Source: Nymphalis io (Eukaryota > Arthropoda > Insecta > Lepidoptera > Nymphalidae). Taken from it: a stretch of DNA of 64,000 nt. The translations under genes were made by a program, and so were the position numbers. Positions 1 through 11,160 of this stretch are shown in pieces (the first letter of the stretch is position 1; each line of letters opens with the position of its first letter). The notes beneath the pieces were generated by a model. It was not told where the DNA came from. It did no database searches and saw nothing but the letters and a program-made list of their open reading frames with translations. The stretch is taken from positions 6,076,001-6,140,000 of the forward strand of contig NC_065901.1 in NCBI RefSeq assembly GCF_905147045.1. Direction: 5' to 3'.

Positions 1-111
1 AGTGTGGTTCAAATTCATAATTTTTTTCGATCGAATTCGACCGTTTTTTGATACATTACCAGTAAAATAAACTAAATCTCGTGTTTTTGTAACAAAAACT
101 AAACAATTATT

Positions 112-387
112 GACGAGCCGGTTGGCGTGGTTGGTAGATACTTGCCTTTTCACGCCGAAGGTTGTGGGTTCGATTCCCACCCAGGACAGACATTTGTGTG
201 CATGAACATGTCTGTTTGTCCTGAGTCTGGGTGTAATTTTCTATATAAGTATATATTTACAAAAGAAAATTAGTATATGTAGTATATCAGTTGTCTGGTT
301 TCCATAGCACTAGCTTTGTACAAGCTTAATTTGGGATCAGATGGCCGTGTGTGAAAAATGTCCCAGGATATTATTATTATTATTATA
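112..387 (+). mobile_element. tRNA-derived SINE, family A, full-length copy
   Basis: The head is tRNA-like. It has a pol III box A (TGGCGTGGTTGG, 123-134) and a perfect box B (GGTTCGATTCC, 167-177), and the anticodon-loop region resembles a TTC (Glu-type) tRNA. A non-tRNA body follows, ending in an (ATT)n tail at about 366-387. The same body recurs at 3751-3889 and 50651-50898, which shows a dispersed family. Box A departs from the 50.6-kb copy by one base (GTGG for GTAG). This is a retroposed element, not a functional tRNA gene: the head has no matching 3' acceptor strand. Confidence 0.85.
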
Positions 388-3122
388 AGATTCGTCGTTA
401 ACTTATTTAGATTTGTCTTAATATTATTATTAATATTCTTAATACCTAATAAATACGTTGTTTAACCCTTTAAAATTAAAAAAAAAACACACGTTTAAAT
501 TCATGATATAAATATATATAAATATCAACAAAAGTGAACATGACGGAGCAGAAACATGTGATCTCAATTATAATGTAATCAGTCACGACAGATTTCACGT
601 GGGTGTCTTGTAATACTTGTTAATTTTATGCAGCAAATTATTTATAAATATTTTTCCGCTATTAACTAACATAAACGATGTACATAGCTGATTTTTATTT
701 ATTCAAATTCGCTAAAAAAATCTTTATTAATAAGCTTAATATATAAAGTGTTAGTATTAGTAGTATATTATTTTAATATTTTTTTGAGACATAAAATAAG
801 TTGATATCGTTTTAAAGTTTTATTTATTTGTTTTTACTTAATAAAAAAATATGATCATGAATAGTTTTAAGTAATTTTTTTTACCGAATTTAAATATATT
901 TAAATCTAACGAATTGAGATAAAACTTTGCACTCACTTTTGGTTCTAGTGATAGATTTAATATCTTAATTATCACTGGCAAACAAAACCTAATATTTGAA
1001 AAGGTTTTTTAACTGTAATTGTTACGTAGGTGTCGATAATATAAGTTTAAATAAGAGAATACTTCAAAAAATTCGAAAAAAGTGTTCCAAAAAACATCTC
1101 TTCCCTCAATATATACGACCTTCAGTGTCGCTGGAATCGATTTACTGTGACGGGCATCAAAATAATGTTCGCGTACCGCAAACATCCGTCGGTATAGAAA
1201 AACATCTTATAATAAGCTTACAAGCTCCGGTTGTTCGTAACGGAACGGCAAATAAACGCAGCCAACAGGCGCACGCGGAAATATAACACAATTTAATGTA
1301 GTACCTGGCCATTGCTATTTTCTCTCAGTGTAGTCTAAGTCGATTTGTAAGCCGTAGTGGTTTTAAATTTTTTAATTATACGATTTCATTTATTAAATTA
1401 GTCATTCCCGCTTATCAATGATTATTATCAATAATGTCTGAGGCAAAACATATAATAATGACCATATAATATTATAGGTTTGTTACAGTCACGCCAAATC
1501 AATATTAACCAAATAATTTGAAAATTCGCACTTCGTCTTTTTTGAATTGAGAACAAGAATAGAACAGATTTAGCAAAAATGAATTGATTAAGTTATCATT
1601 TTCTAACTTTAGAAAGAGACTGACTGACTGAGAGACTTGATATTTTTTTATAATTAAAGAAAAAATATATACATTCTTGTCACGCGTAGAGTAGCTTAGG
1701 TACAGTTGGTACTGTAATAAAACTATTGATGTACATACTGTGAGAAATCTTGCATCTAGAACTAATATTGAATTCTTGTTTAAAGCTAGTGAAAACCAAA
1801 ACCAACCATTTTATGAAACGGTACAAGCAAAAAATTGTCGATTATGCTTATCAATTCAAGGTTATAAATAGAACTTGGCCGTTACGTATGCTCGAGTGAA
1901 TAGCAAAAACGTAAACAGCGCGGCGACAATTCCAGAAATATTTTCAGCCGACTGCCCGTGATGAGAAGTATTATTATCGAATATCCTCAAGATCAGATCG
2001 GATTTTGTTTTTATGTTATTCGTTATCGTGACGGGAAACGATCGACGGGAAGGGAGAAAAACGTAATGGACCGCTTTTTACCGTCGGCTCGTCGGTGACA
2101 AATTGCATGCGATTCGAGTTTCCGATTCGACGGAATCGACTCGTTCTTGACGTCATCGTCACATCGACATTTCCATGCTTTTACTGCAATCAATCCATGC
2201 TTTTAAGATCGATTTATTTTAAGTTCGGATATTACATAGTGTATTATATTACGTAGGCATAAATTAGTAGTACATGATTTGACAAATTTTATATTATTCA
2301 TCAAAATACAGTAACTATCTGATTTATTAATGAAGACGTCAACCAGATATGATTATGTAAAACATTCGATAACATTATCAAATATTAAAGAATGCACAAT
2401 ATTTTGAGACTATCGAAGGAAGCGGGTCTCGTTACTAACATCCGTTGTACTTACGTGTACGACTAAGAACTTATTTCCTGTAACATCTGGTGATGCCCTT
2501 AATTTAAGATGTGTTTGGTGCTCAAAGTTAGAGTATGAGAAATGTTGTTTTGTCAATTTCTCATGTACGTACAACATTAACATATCGTGCCAGTGGGTTT
2601 ATTTTGTACATTTTATTTCTTTACTATTCAAATAAAGGCTAAGTTTGAAACTTTTAAAAACATATTTGGATACAAAACAAACTATATATATATAGGCAAA
2701 GACGAAACAGTACTTTTTTTAATCGCTTTTTATTTGTTTGGTAGCAAATGCTGTGGTAAATTGTTATAAATGTATAATATAATAATAAAAATATAAAATA
2801 TAATAGTATAAAAAATGGTTAAAAACATGAACATCCCTAAATGTTTTCCTTAAATTTTCAATACTGACTAATTTCGAATTTCGAGCACTGCACTGCAGTC
2901 TATATAAAAGTTCATGAGTGTAATTGTTGATATTACAAGTAGATTCGCAATTTGAAGCAAAACCGTGGGTGTTACAATTTATATTTTCTTTTTTATATAT
3001 ATATTGACTAATGCTGTTTTTATTAATTTGAGGAACAAAACGTTAATATAAGCCGTTAAAATAAATACATATTACCAACAATAACAAAAAACAGTAAGGA
3101 TAGAAAACTACCAAAATACGCA

Positions 3123-3125
<3 letters not shown>
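388..3125. other. Non-coding AT-rich stretch
   Basis: I see no supportable gene. The 96-codon frame at 996-1286 has no ATG start and no recognisable domain. A GC-richer block without repeat hallmarks lies at about 1,980-2,160 and contains several CG dinucleotides (for example around 2,030-2,110). It could be a conserved regulatory element, but nothing in the sequence proves this. Confidence 0.5.

Positions 3126-3159
<34 letters not shown>
3126..3159. repeat. (TA)n microsatellite
   Basis: An uninterrupted TA dinucleotide run of 34 bases. Confidence 0.95.
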
Positions 3160-3161
<2 letters not shown>

Positions 3162-3414
3162 CTAAGGTAGGACATTCCAGTATCTTTTTTATTTCTTGTA
3201 CTTTTATATAATAAGTAAATATTAGCTGAAATATTAAAGTTAAGCGCGACTCTTATAGCGACAAACAATAAGTTTGCAAGTTTTTTTTTTTCCTTTAAAT
3301 TAACAAATTTCCACAGACGTGGTGTACGTGCCGTTGGTTTAACTTTTCATCATTATTTTGATTGAGTTTATGTTTCAGTGACTGTATCGTTTAATTGATG
3401 TTATAGTATTAATT

Positions 3415-3708
3415 GGTGGTAATGCCTTGTTCAAGCTTGTCTGGGTAGGTACCACTCACTCATCAGATATTTTACCGCCAAACAGTAATACTTAGTACTG
3501 TTGTGTTCCGGTCTGAAGAGTGAGTGAGCCAGTGTAAACAAGGGACATAACATCTTAGTTCTCAATGTTGGTGGCGCATAGGCTATGTGAGGAATGGTTA
3601 ATATTACTAACAGCGTAAATGTCTACCTAGATGTCATGTCTGGCGGCGATGACCACATACCATTAGGTGGCCGTTTGCCAGTCTTTCTACCTGTTTCATA
3701 TAAAAAAA
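3415..3708 (+). repeat. Interspersed repeat family C
   Basis: This is a roughly 290-bp unit. It begins with TGGTGGTA, carries the core GGTAGGTACCACTCACTCAT, and ends in an A-rich tail. Recognisable copies occur at 15867, 20650 (minus), 29561, 29878, 35559, 37974, 41168, 48209 (minus), 56140 and 57859 (minus). No coding capacity is seen. The A-rich tail and frequent 5' or 3' truncation suggest a non-autonomous retroposon. Its head is not an obvious tRNA. Confidence 0.8.
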
Positions 3709-3750
3709 TCACAATCAATATTCTAAGTATATATACAATTTGAAATCTTT

Positions 3751-3889
3751 ATAAGTATGTATTTACAAAAGAAAATTAGTATATGTAGTATATCAGTTGT
3801 CTGGTTTCCATAGTAAAAGCTCTGCTTAGTTTTGGGATCAGATGGCCGTGTCTGAATAATGTTCCAGGATATTATTTATTTATTTATTT
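3751..3889 (+). mobile_element. SINE family A, 5'-truncated
   Basis: This copy holds only the body and tail of the family described at 112-387. It starts at the ATAAGTATGTATTTAC segment, lacks the tRNA-like head, and ends in an (ATTT)n tail. It lies 43 bases after the end of a family C repeat. Confidence 0.8.
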
Positions 3890-4794
3890 AAATGCATTGG
3901 AGCAGACGATGCTCTAATACATAGCATGGTACAATCTATATGGTATTATTATTAAATTACATTTTGTATATAAACAAATTTATGTCACGATAATAAATAT
4001 AATTTTGTGAAAATTGTTTCAAATAATTGCATTTTCATATCTATTTACAAATGACCTAATAATTTTATTTGTATATTGAATCGTGGTATCCACGAGGCGT
4101 GCAGTTGAATCCATTTGATTGGCTCCAATTATTGTTCTATTTCGGGAATCGATGGCGCCCGATCAGGCTCTAGAGGTCGCACGTGGGTTGTTGTGATCTT
4201 GCACGTGGATGATATGATCGCTCAATGTTAAATAGAGAGATTACAAGAAAAGTACATCTATATTTATTAGCATCAACAATAAATATTTTTTAAATCTAAT
4301 TTCATCTATTAATGAGTACAATTATTATATCAATAATAATATATAAATAAATATTTTATAGGCATAGAGAAAGCTACATACAAATAAGTCGAGCAGTTTA
4401 TGAAAGATGGGTAACGGAAAACATTAATTCTAAATATGAGAGCAATTAAACACAGACTTAAGACAAGATGTTTATACAGGTATTACAGACAATACTAGCA
4501 GAAATCATAAAATTGGTTATTTTTGAAACGCGCATGTAACGTCATGATGGTGTATGAATGTATGGAACCCACTTAAACTATAACTATGGGGTATGTGATA
4601 CCCCATCCTGTTAAAAACAAACAAGTTACAAAGTTAAAAACGGTTAACGATTGATAAATAATATAGTTACAGTTTATAGTTATGTCAAAATGGACAGTTT
4701 TTTTATTATTATATAATATTATAATTATCGATTCCCTACGCAAATGTTTTCTACGCATTCTTCCACTTCTGCATAAGATCTTTGTTTAAAATAA

Positions 4795-4800
<6 letters not shown>
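3890..4800. other. Non-coding AT-rich stretch
   Basis: No gene or structured element is visible. The 61-codon minus frame at 4573-4758 is low-complexity and unsupported. Confidence 0.5.

Positions 4801-4849
<49 letters not shown>
4801..4849. repeat. (TA)n microsatellite
   Basis: A pure TA run of 49 bases. Confidence 0.95.
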
Positions 4850-4851
<2 letters not shown>

Positions 4852-5627
4852 AATCTTTTCAAATCATTACACTGTTTAGTAATGTTTGTTGACAGGATTG
4901 AAGAGTCTGATTGGAGATCTATATTATTTCCATTTTATCATAAATTCGTTTCAGATTTAGGCATTTCTATTAGACTCGATTCAAATACAAACGATTATAA
5001 TACATTTATATGAATTGATTTCCTTTAATATAAACTTAATAAGTAAAAATAAAAAACACATTTCATTGCTATTTATTAGACATTATATCGAAAACGAAAA
5101 TACTACACAAAACATGTTAGGCAAAATGAGAAGACGCAGAAGTAAAACAAAATCCTAGTTTTAAGCACACAATTGACTTCTTCAATTTTTGCTGTATTAA
5201 GACTGTCGTGTCTCGTTTCTGTGCTTACACTACACGTGGCGTCTTTACACAAGAATCTATATCAAAGGACATGACCGTTTTTTTTATTATACCTAGTCGG
5301 ATCTTTACTTCCGTATTGTTTAGTAACATTTTAAATGTAAAGTTTTAATATTTGTATTAAGACAAAACAAAAAATTTACGAACGATTACAAATTTATTAA
5401 TTTGAAGAAATTACGAATTTTTTAATTTGAAGAAGTTTTTTTTTCTCTTTTGGAACGAAGCTCTTATATTGGTTATATTAATTGCTTATTTAAATATAAT
5501 TTTAATTAACATAATAATTTTTTTTTTTATATGCCCCGGGATGGCAAATGACTCTACTCCACCTGATGGTAAGTGGTAGTAGAGTCCAAACGCGACGACG
5601 GCCAGTACAGTCGGGAAGAATGTTCTG

Positions 5628-6690
5628 TACTAGCCGTCCCCGCCTTGCCGGCCCGCAAGATGCCTCTTCACGTTTGAAGGAACCCGGGTTGTAAGAGGAG
5701 GGGAACACGTGAGCTGGTAAGGAATTCCATTTTTTGGTAGTGCGACAAAGAAAGGAGTTGCCAAATTTCTTTGTGCGCGATGGAATTGATGTCACAGTTA
5801 GGCGGTGACATCGAGAACCAGCTCGCGTGGACTTAAGAAGGAAGGGGGAAGCAGGAATTAGAGAGAATAATTCCTCAGAGCACTCGCCGTGATACAGTCG
5901 ATAGAAAGCGCTCAGTGCTGCTATCTCGCGACGCAATTGTAAAGGTTCAAGGGTGTTTGTGACCTTTACGTCGCCAATAATGCGTACTGCACGTCGCTGC
6001 AACCGGTCCAAGGCCTCCAGTAGGTACTTAGCGGAGCCATCCCAAAGGTGCGAGCAATATTCAACGCAAGACCGTACCTGTGTTTTGTATAACAGGCACA
6101 GTTGTTGTGGCGTGAAAAAACGCCGCACCTTGTTCAGAACTCCGAGTTTCCGTGAAGCTGTTTTTATAATAGCCTCGATGTAATCCCTTGGACTAAGGTC
6201 GCAGCGAACGTCCATCCCCAGCATGGCGATTTTGCTTTGTATCATCAGCGGTGTGCCACAGAGGGAGGGATGAGGGTAAAATGGTGACTTTTTCGCTGTG
6301 AGAGCGCACACCTGTGTTTTCTTGGCATTAAACTCAACAAGATTATCAGAACCCCATTTGGCGATGAGCTCTAATGTCCTATCGAGTTCAATAACAAGAT
6401 TCTCCCGCCTCTCCTCAGTTTCCGCCCGCCCAGCCACTGCGCGTCCGTGGTATCCACCATGCACTGTACTATCATCTGCATAGCAATGTATGTTCCCAAG
6501 AGAGAGCATATCATTGATATGCAAAAGAAAGAGTGTGGGAGATAGCACAGATCCCTGGGGGACGCCAGCATTCACTACATAGAATTGTGAAGCGCAACCA
6601 TCTACTAAAACACGAAGGCTACTCTTGTGTCGGAAGCTGGCAATCCAGGTGCATAGCTGAACAGGCAGACCATATGCCGGTAGCTTGGAG
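5628..6690 (-). pseudogene. LINE reverse transcriptase, C-terminal half (broken)
   Basis: This continues the RT after the frameshift. Motif B (NAGVPQGSVLSP) is followed by motif C (CYADDS, codons for YADD at 6471-6482), then thumb and the family's C-terminal region with CSHLWDGS and LQRRAVRIIGD. A second frameshift at about 5,670-5,676 moves the end of the protein (VKRHLAGR) into a neighbouring frame, so the frame that runs on to 5502 is mostly translated 3' UTR. Both aspartates of motif C survive, but the protein cannot be made intact. Confidence 0.88.
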
Positions 6691-7618
6691 AGAAGACTTC
6701 TGGCCAGACCCTGTCGAAAGCCTTGGAGATATCGAGGCTGACAGCCAACGATTCTCCATGCTTGTCGATAGCTTCACCCCAGAGGTGCGTTACGTACGCT
6801 AGAAGATCACCTGTGGACCGTTTTGGTCGAAACCCGTACTGACGATCATTAATTAGACAGTGATCTTCTAGGTAATGGATCAGTTGATTGTTTAAAATTC
6901 GTTCCATCACCTTACAAAGTACTGAGGTGATAGCTATTGGCCGATAATTTGCCGGGTCAGACCGATCCCCTTTTTTGGGAACCGCTTGCACATTAGCTCT
7001 TCTCCAAGCCTCCGGCACACATCCCGAAGAGAGAGAAAGTTGGAACAGGCGCGTTAACACAGGAGACAGCTCCGCCGCGCACTTCTTCAGCACAATGGCT
7101 GGTATTCCATCGGGGCCGCTAGCTTTCCGTATATCGAGTGATTGCAGCTCCGCACGCACATCACGTTGCCTGATTTTGATGTCAGGCATCGTGTGGCCAC
7201 ATGAAGGTATTGTTGGTGGCTGCGCACTACAATCATCGATCACAGAATTGTCGACAAAGAGTTTAGCCAGGAGGTCGGCTTTCTCCTGCGGACTGTGAGC
7301 TAGCGATCCGTCCGGATTTCTGAGCGGTGGCAGCGAAGGTTGGCAGAAATTGTTTTGCACAGACTTGGTCAGACGCCAGAAGCTACGGGAGCCCCTAGGA
7401 TGCGAAATAAGGTCATGACCAATCTGTACAATGCGCTGTGCATCCGCTCTCGTGTATGCCTTCCTACAGGACTTGGAATTTTTATTGTAGTTTGCTTTCA
7501 GTGAGTCAATGTTAGATGTCCCGCTAATGCAGCCGTTGATCCACGCGCGATATGCCGCCTGCTTAGATGATACAGCGTCGGCACATTCACGCGTGAACCA
7601 ACGGTTACGCGTACCCCT
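6605..7618 (-). pseudogene. LINE reverse transcriptase, N-terminal half (broken)
   Basis: The minus-strand frame is open from the truncation point at 7618, without an initiator because the natural start lay upstream and is lost. It encodes the pre-RT linker and the fingers and first palm blocks. Visible motifs include ASGPDGI, VPKKGDRSD followed by ANYRPI, YGFRPKRST, and the palm motif A block SLDISKAFDRVW with the first catalytic Asp. A frameshift falls between about 6,687 and 6,710, just after motif A. The protein continues in another frame with KLPAYGLP and on to the next fragment. RT copies RNA at nicked target DNA in this family. Confidence 0.9.
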
Positions 7619-7675
7619 ATTGAATATAATACCAATGATTTACCAATTATAATATACTAATAATACCAATTATAC

Positions 7676-7718
7676 CAATGATTGGTATAATTATTAATTA
7701 TAATTATACCAATCATTG
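7676..7718. repeat. Perfect 18-bp inverted repeat (hairpin)
   Basis: The arms at 7676-7693 and 7701-7718 are exact reverse complements, separated by the 7-base TTAATTA. The motif TACCAAT is also repeated in the preceding 50 bases. It lies within 60 bp of the 5' end of the LINE fragment. Confidence 0.9.
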
Positions 7719-8179
7719 ATTAAACTTTTAGATAAAAATACAAGTTATAAAAGATCTTAAATAGCAATTTATTATTCAGAAACTTTATAATACAACAACA
7801 CTTAGAAATAATTAATACACAAAAAATAACATTCAAAATAACTATAAATAATCATTTCTTCTGTCACTTTAATTATTTAATGAAGTACTTAATCAATATA
7901 AATTTCTTTTATAATACACGCGTAGATTGGTGGGTATTTTTTATTGTGAGTTGCCATAAATGATATTAATTTAAGTTATTCAGCCAGCAGCAACAACGAG
8001 ATCAAATTTGCTTTTATCTCGTATTGTAAGCTGTTAGAAGTAGAGCAGTTAATGTAATAATCTTAATCAGTGCAGTACTTTTAATAACATTTTTAATTCG
8101 TTAAACGTTAATTATTTTTATTAAGTATAAATAATGGATACACCGTTCTGAATTCGTTGCTAACTTTGAGTTGAGTTTT
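7719..8179. other. Non-coding AT-rich stretch
   Basis: Nothing recognisable is seen. Confidence 0.5.
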
Positions 8180-8486
8180 TATAGTAAAGTAACAGCCTGT
8201 GAATTTCCCACTGCTGGGCTAAGGTCTCTTTTCCTTTTTTGTAGGGAAGTTTTGGAGCTTATTCCACCACGTGCTCCAATGCAGCTTGGTAGAATACACA
8301 TGTGGCAGAATTTCAGTGAAATTAGACACATGCAGGTTTCCTCACGATGTTTTCTTTCACCGTCAAAGACGAGATGAATTATAAACACAAATTAAGCACA
8401 TGAAAATTCAGCGGTGCTTGCCCGGGTGTGAACCCACGATCATCGGTTAAGAATCACGCGTTCTAACCACAAGGCCATCTCGGCTC
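8180..8486 (-). mobile_element. tRNA-Lys-like SINE, family B, full-length
   Basis: Read on the minus strand, the element begins at about 8486 with GAGCCGAGATGGCC. It has a tRNA-like head with an anticodon-loop region resembling Lys(CTT) and a box B-like GTGGGTTCA. The body contains ATGTGCTTAATTTG and the end reads AACAGGCTGTTACTTTAC-like. Other copies or fragments are at 28662, 31926, 32218, 41785 and 57166. The overlapping frames on both strands are not genes. Confidence 0.85.
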
Positions 8487-10599
8487 TTTTTTTATATGAT
8501 CTGGTTGTTTCTGATCGTGGAAAATCGTAATATTTCTTATGAGCTCAACAAATTTATATTTTAATGACAAAAGGTTAATAATTCTAAATCAGCACAAGAT
8601 TCTTCCGTATTAATTGTGAAATCGTTTACTTCTCGTGTCGTTTGAGAATCAGTCGCGTGTGTTCGGTGATTATTATTTTAGTACAAGTTAAAACAAACCA
8701 TTACGAAGTTTTCTAACAACTGCAATATAAATGAGTGTAGTTTTCGTCATTAGCATCTTTTCGTATCGCGTGATATTATTGCGTGAACATCAAGATAGTG
8801 ACATCAGACACTGTGTGGCGTTGGATTATTCAGGTTAAAGTTACTATCTACATATATACTTAAACATTCTCATTCAAATTATACAATACAAAATTTTAAT
8901 GGTTCGCTTAAAAATAATTAGGTACTTAATGAACTTTTATACATATTTTGTTATACCAACTTATTGTGATGTTATACAAAGGATATTATTTAATGGTTTG
9001 TTTTGCTAAATATCATTGTTATAATATTCTTAATAGAAGTTCGTAAAATTTCAGACATTAATCTTAAAAATATATAAAATTTACTTCAATTCCATGGAAA
9101 AACTATTTTGTTAAATGTTTACATATCAATAAAAAAATACAGTATATATTAAAAAAAAATACTTTAATTTATACACGTTAGTCCTTAATATATAAATAGT
9201 CCTGACCAATCAGCGAATGAAAGTGATAAAACTAAAAAAAAAGAAGTTATATTATCTGTTAAGCGGGTTAACGTCGTCTAAGTTATTTGGAAGAATGGGT
9301 CGCACCGGATATGTCACTTCCCAGTAAAGAACAATACAATCTTAATACGATAGAATACCTCACAAAAGGTTTGAGTGCGCGTGCCAATGGTATCGTCAGT
9401 TTCTCACCCGATGGGGTGCGGAAAAAATGCTGACCACTTGAGTTTGAAGTGCGCCATTGTTTACTCCACTATCGGGACAATGCACTCAGTTTTGAGAGCT
9501 CTTCCTTTCTTATCTACTATACACAGAGTTACTTGTTTATAAACATTTTAAATAATAATAATAAAAAAAAACTATAGGAATCGAAATGGTGGTGGTAAAA
9601 ATACATTTACTCCTTTTTACCAGATCAATGTTACGTTTTCTATTCAATTTAAAACTTATATTATTGTTAATAAAGTGTAGGATCAACGAGATGAAATTAT
9701 TTTGTTTTAGTTTATGTAAAGACACGGAAGGGTTTGTATAGTAATATTTAATTATAAAAAAAGAATGATTAACATTTCGGTTTATGCGTTAACTTAACAC
9801 GGAATAAATTTGACGCTCGATAAAACATCAGTTAGTTATTATCGCACAAGATTAAGCAACAAAAATATTGAGAACCAATTTTGAAGTTATTATTTATTCC
9901 AAAACTGTTAAAAAAACAATTTTATATTTGCTCTGTTAAGTTTATGTAATGTTTTAATTTCAGCATCTGTTAGCGCTTGCTACACCGACATTTGTTTATT
10001 CAATCAGGAATTCCTTTCAAGCTAAGCATACGCATAAACATGGAGGGCACTCGAAAATTTTATTACAATCTAATTTGAATGGACGTCTAAACTTTAAAAA
10101 TGATTGACTATAAATATAATATTCGCTAGGATTAAGCTTCCTATTTTATGAAGAGTTATCTTTGTATGCTATATCACTATATATTCTAAAACGAATTCCC
10201 TCATCCGCTTCTGTCTGTTTGATCGCGATAAACTCAAAAACTACGGAATGGATTCACATACAGTATTCATTAATAGACGAAGTGATGTATGAGGTAGGTT
10301 TAGGTGTACATCATTATGGTTTTGTGTAGATGGGTTGAAATATGATTTCAAAAAATATCATGCCGAATGGGAGCTTTACTGCCGTGCGCTAAGTAAACCA
10401 ATGGACTTGTATGTATTATGATATAAATGTTTTATTAAGATCCTTATTCTACCCGCGTGAAGCCGGGACGGGGAATTAATGTAATAGCTAAGACATTCTC
10501 TTGACTTCTTTCGTTTAGACATTGAGTACATACATTTATTTTGAGAATGACATGGCAATGCGTTTAGGATGAAAGCAAATATGAAGCCCATATGGCACG
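8487..10599. other. Non-coding stretch with degenerate repeats
   Basis: No gene is visible. About 9,280-9,500 is a GC-richer block I do not recognise. About 10,195-10,480 resembles the ends of common lepidopteran repeats (a 'CCGCTTCTGTCTGTTTG' start and an 'ACCCGCGTGAAGCCGGGACG' end), probably an eroded Helitron or RTE-type element. That assignment is from memory of the motif and is uncertain. Confidence 0.4.
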
Positions 10600-11160
10600 T
10601 GAATTGTTATCGAAGGTTGCGATATTACGCCCGGTAAGCTCCACTGGTTACCGTGTGCTTATAAGGTGTTCATGATAAAGGAAGCCTACATTGGAGCCAC
10701 ATAATAGGATTCAGTTCAAGAAGTTTAGAAAAGTTCAGCAGTAGGCCGCTTACAGGTTTATTTCTTAACTTTATGCCAATCTTTAGGAATGCATCATCAT
10801 TCTATTGCTCTTATCACATTCATTTGAACTGTAGTCTACATACAAACTATATAAAGGAGATATTTGGCAGATTTTACGTAGACGAGGAATCCCTTTGATA
10901 ATGCTTTTACTGAAAGTTCGCCGTCTCTATAAGGTTAGTGGAGGCGCATCATCGATTGACGGGTGCGCTTAACAAAATTCTCCCACTCGGGTCTTTTGAC
11001 ACCCACTGATTGAGATGGGGTCGTTCTACTCAAGTAATTGAAAGGATCCCCTTTCAATAATGAAATTGGAAAGGCTCTGATCGATGTAGATAAATCGTTT
11101 CGAATTATACTAGCCAATGAGATGAAGGAAATAAATCATGTCTGTCCATATATCGGTAAT
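10600..11160 (-). other. Unrecognised GC-richer block with a small minus-strand frame
   Basis: This block stands out from the AT-rich flanks. Its minus strand holds a 60-codon frame at 10935-11117 that starts with ATG and has ordinary amino-acid composition, ending in MMRLH. The block shows no splice sites or domain that I recognise. It may be a fragment of a transposable element or a decayed gene. A host gene is not supported. Confidence 0.25.

Larger units (their letters stand above)
5519..7618 (-). mobile_element. 5'-truncated non-LTR retrotransposon (Jockey/CR1 type)
   Basis: On the minus strand the element runs from 7618 to a poly-A-like tail at about 5519-5528. Translation gives the end of the linker before the reverse transcriptase, then a nearly complete RT domain, a C-terminal region and a short 3' UTR. 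The apurinic endonuclease and any gag-like ORF1 are missing, so this is a typical 5' truncation from incomplete target-primed reverse transcription. A weak 8-base match (AATATAAT, near 5493-5500 and 7623-7630) could be a target-site duplication. The element is much more GC-rich than its surroundings. It cannot be autonomous, because the frame is broken at about 6,690-6,710 and again near 5,670. Confidence 0.92.

Noticed and set aside
112..184. Possible tRNA-Glu-like gene in the SINE head
   Set aside because: Box A and B are present, but no acceptor stem closes, and the same head-plus-body unit recurs elsewhere, so it is a SINE.
996..1286. 96-codon plus frame
   Set aside because: No ATG start, no domain, no splice context.
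5953..7298. Plus-strand frames over the LINE
   Set aside because: They are antisense shadows of the reverse transcriptase coding sequence.
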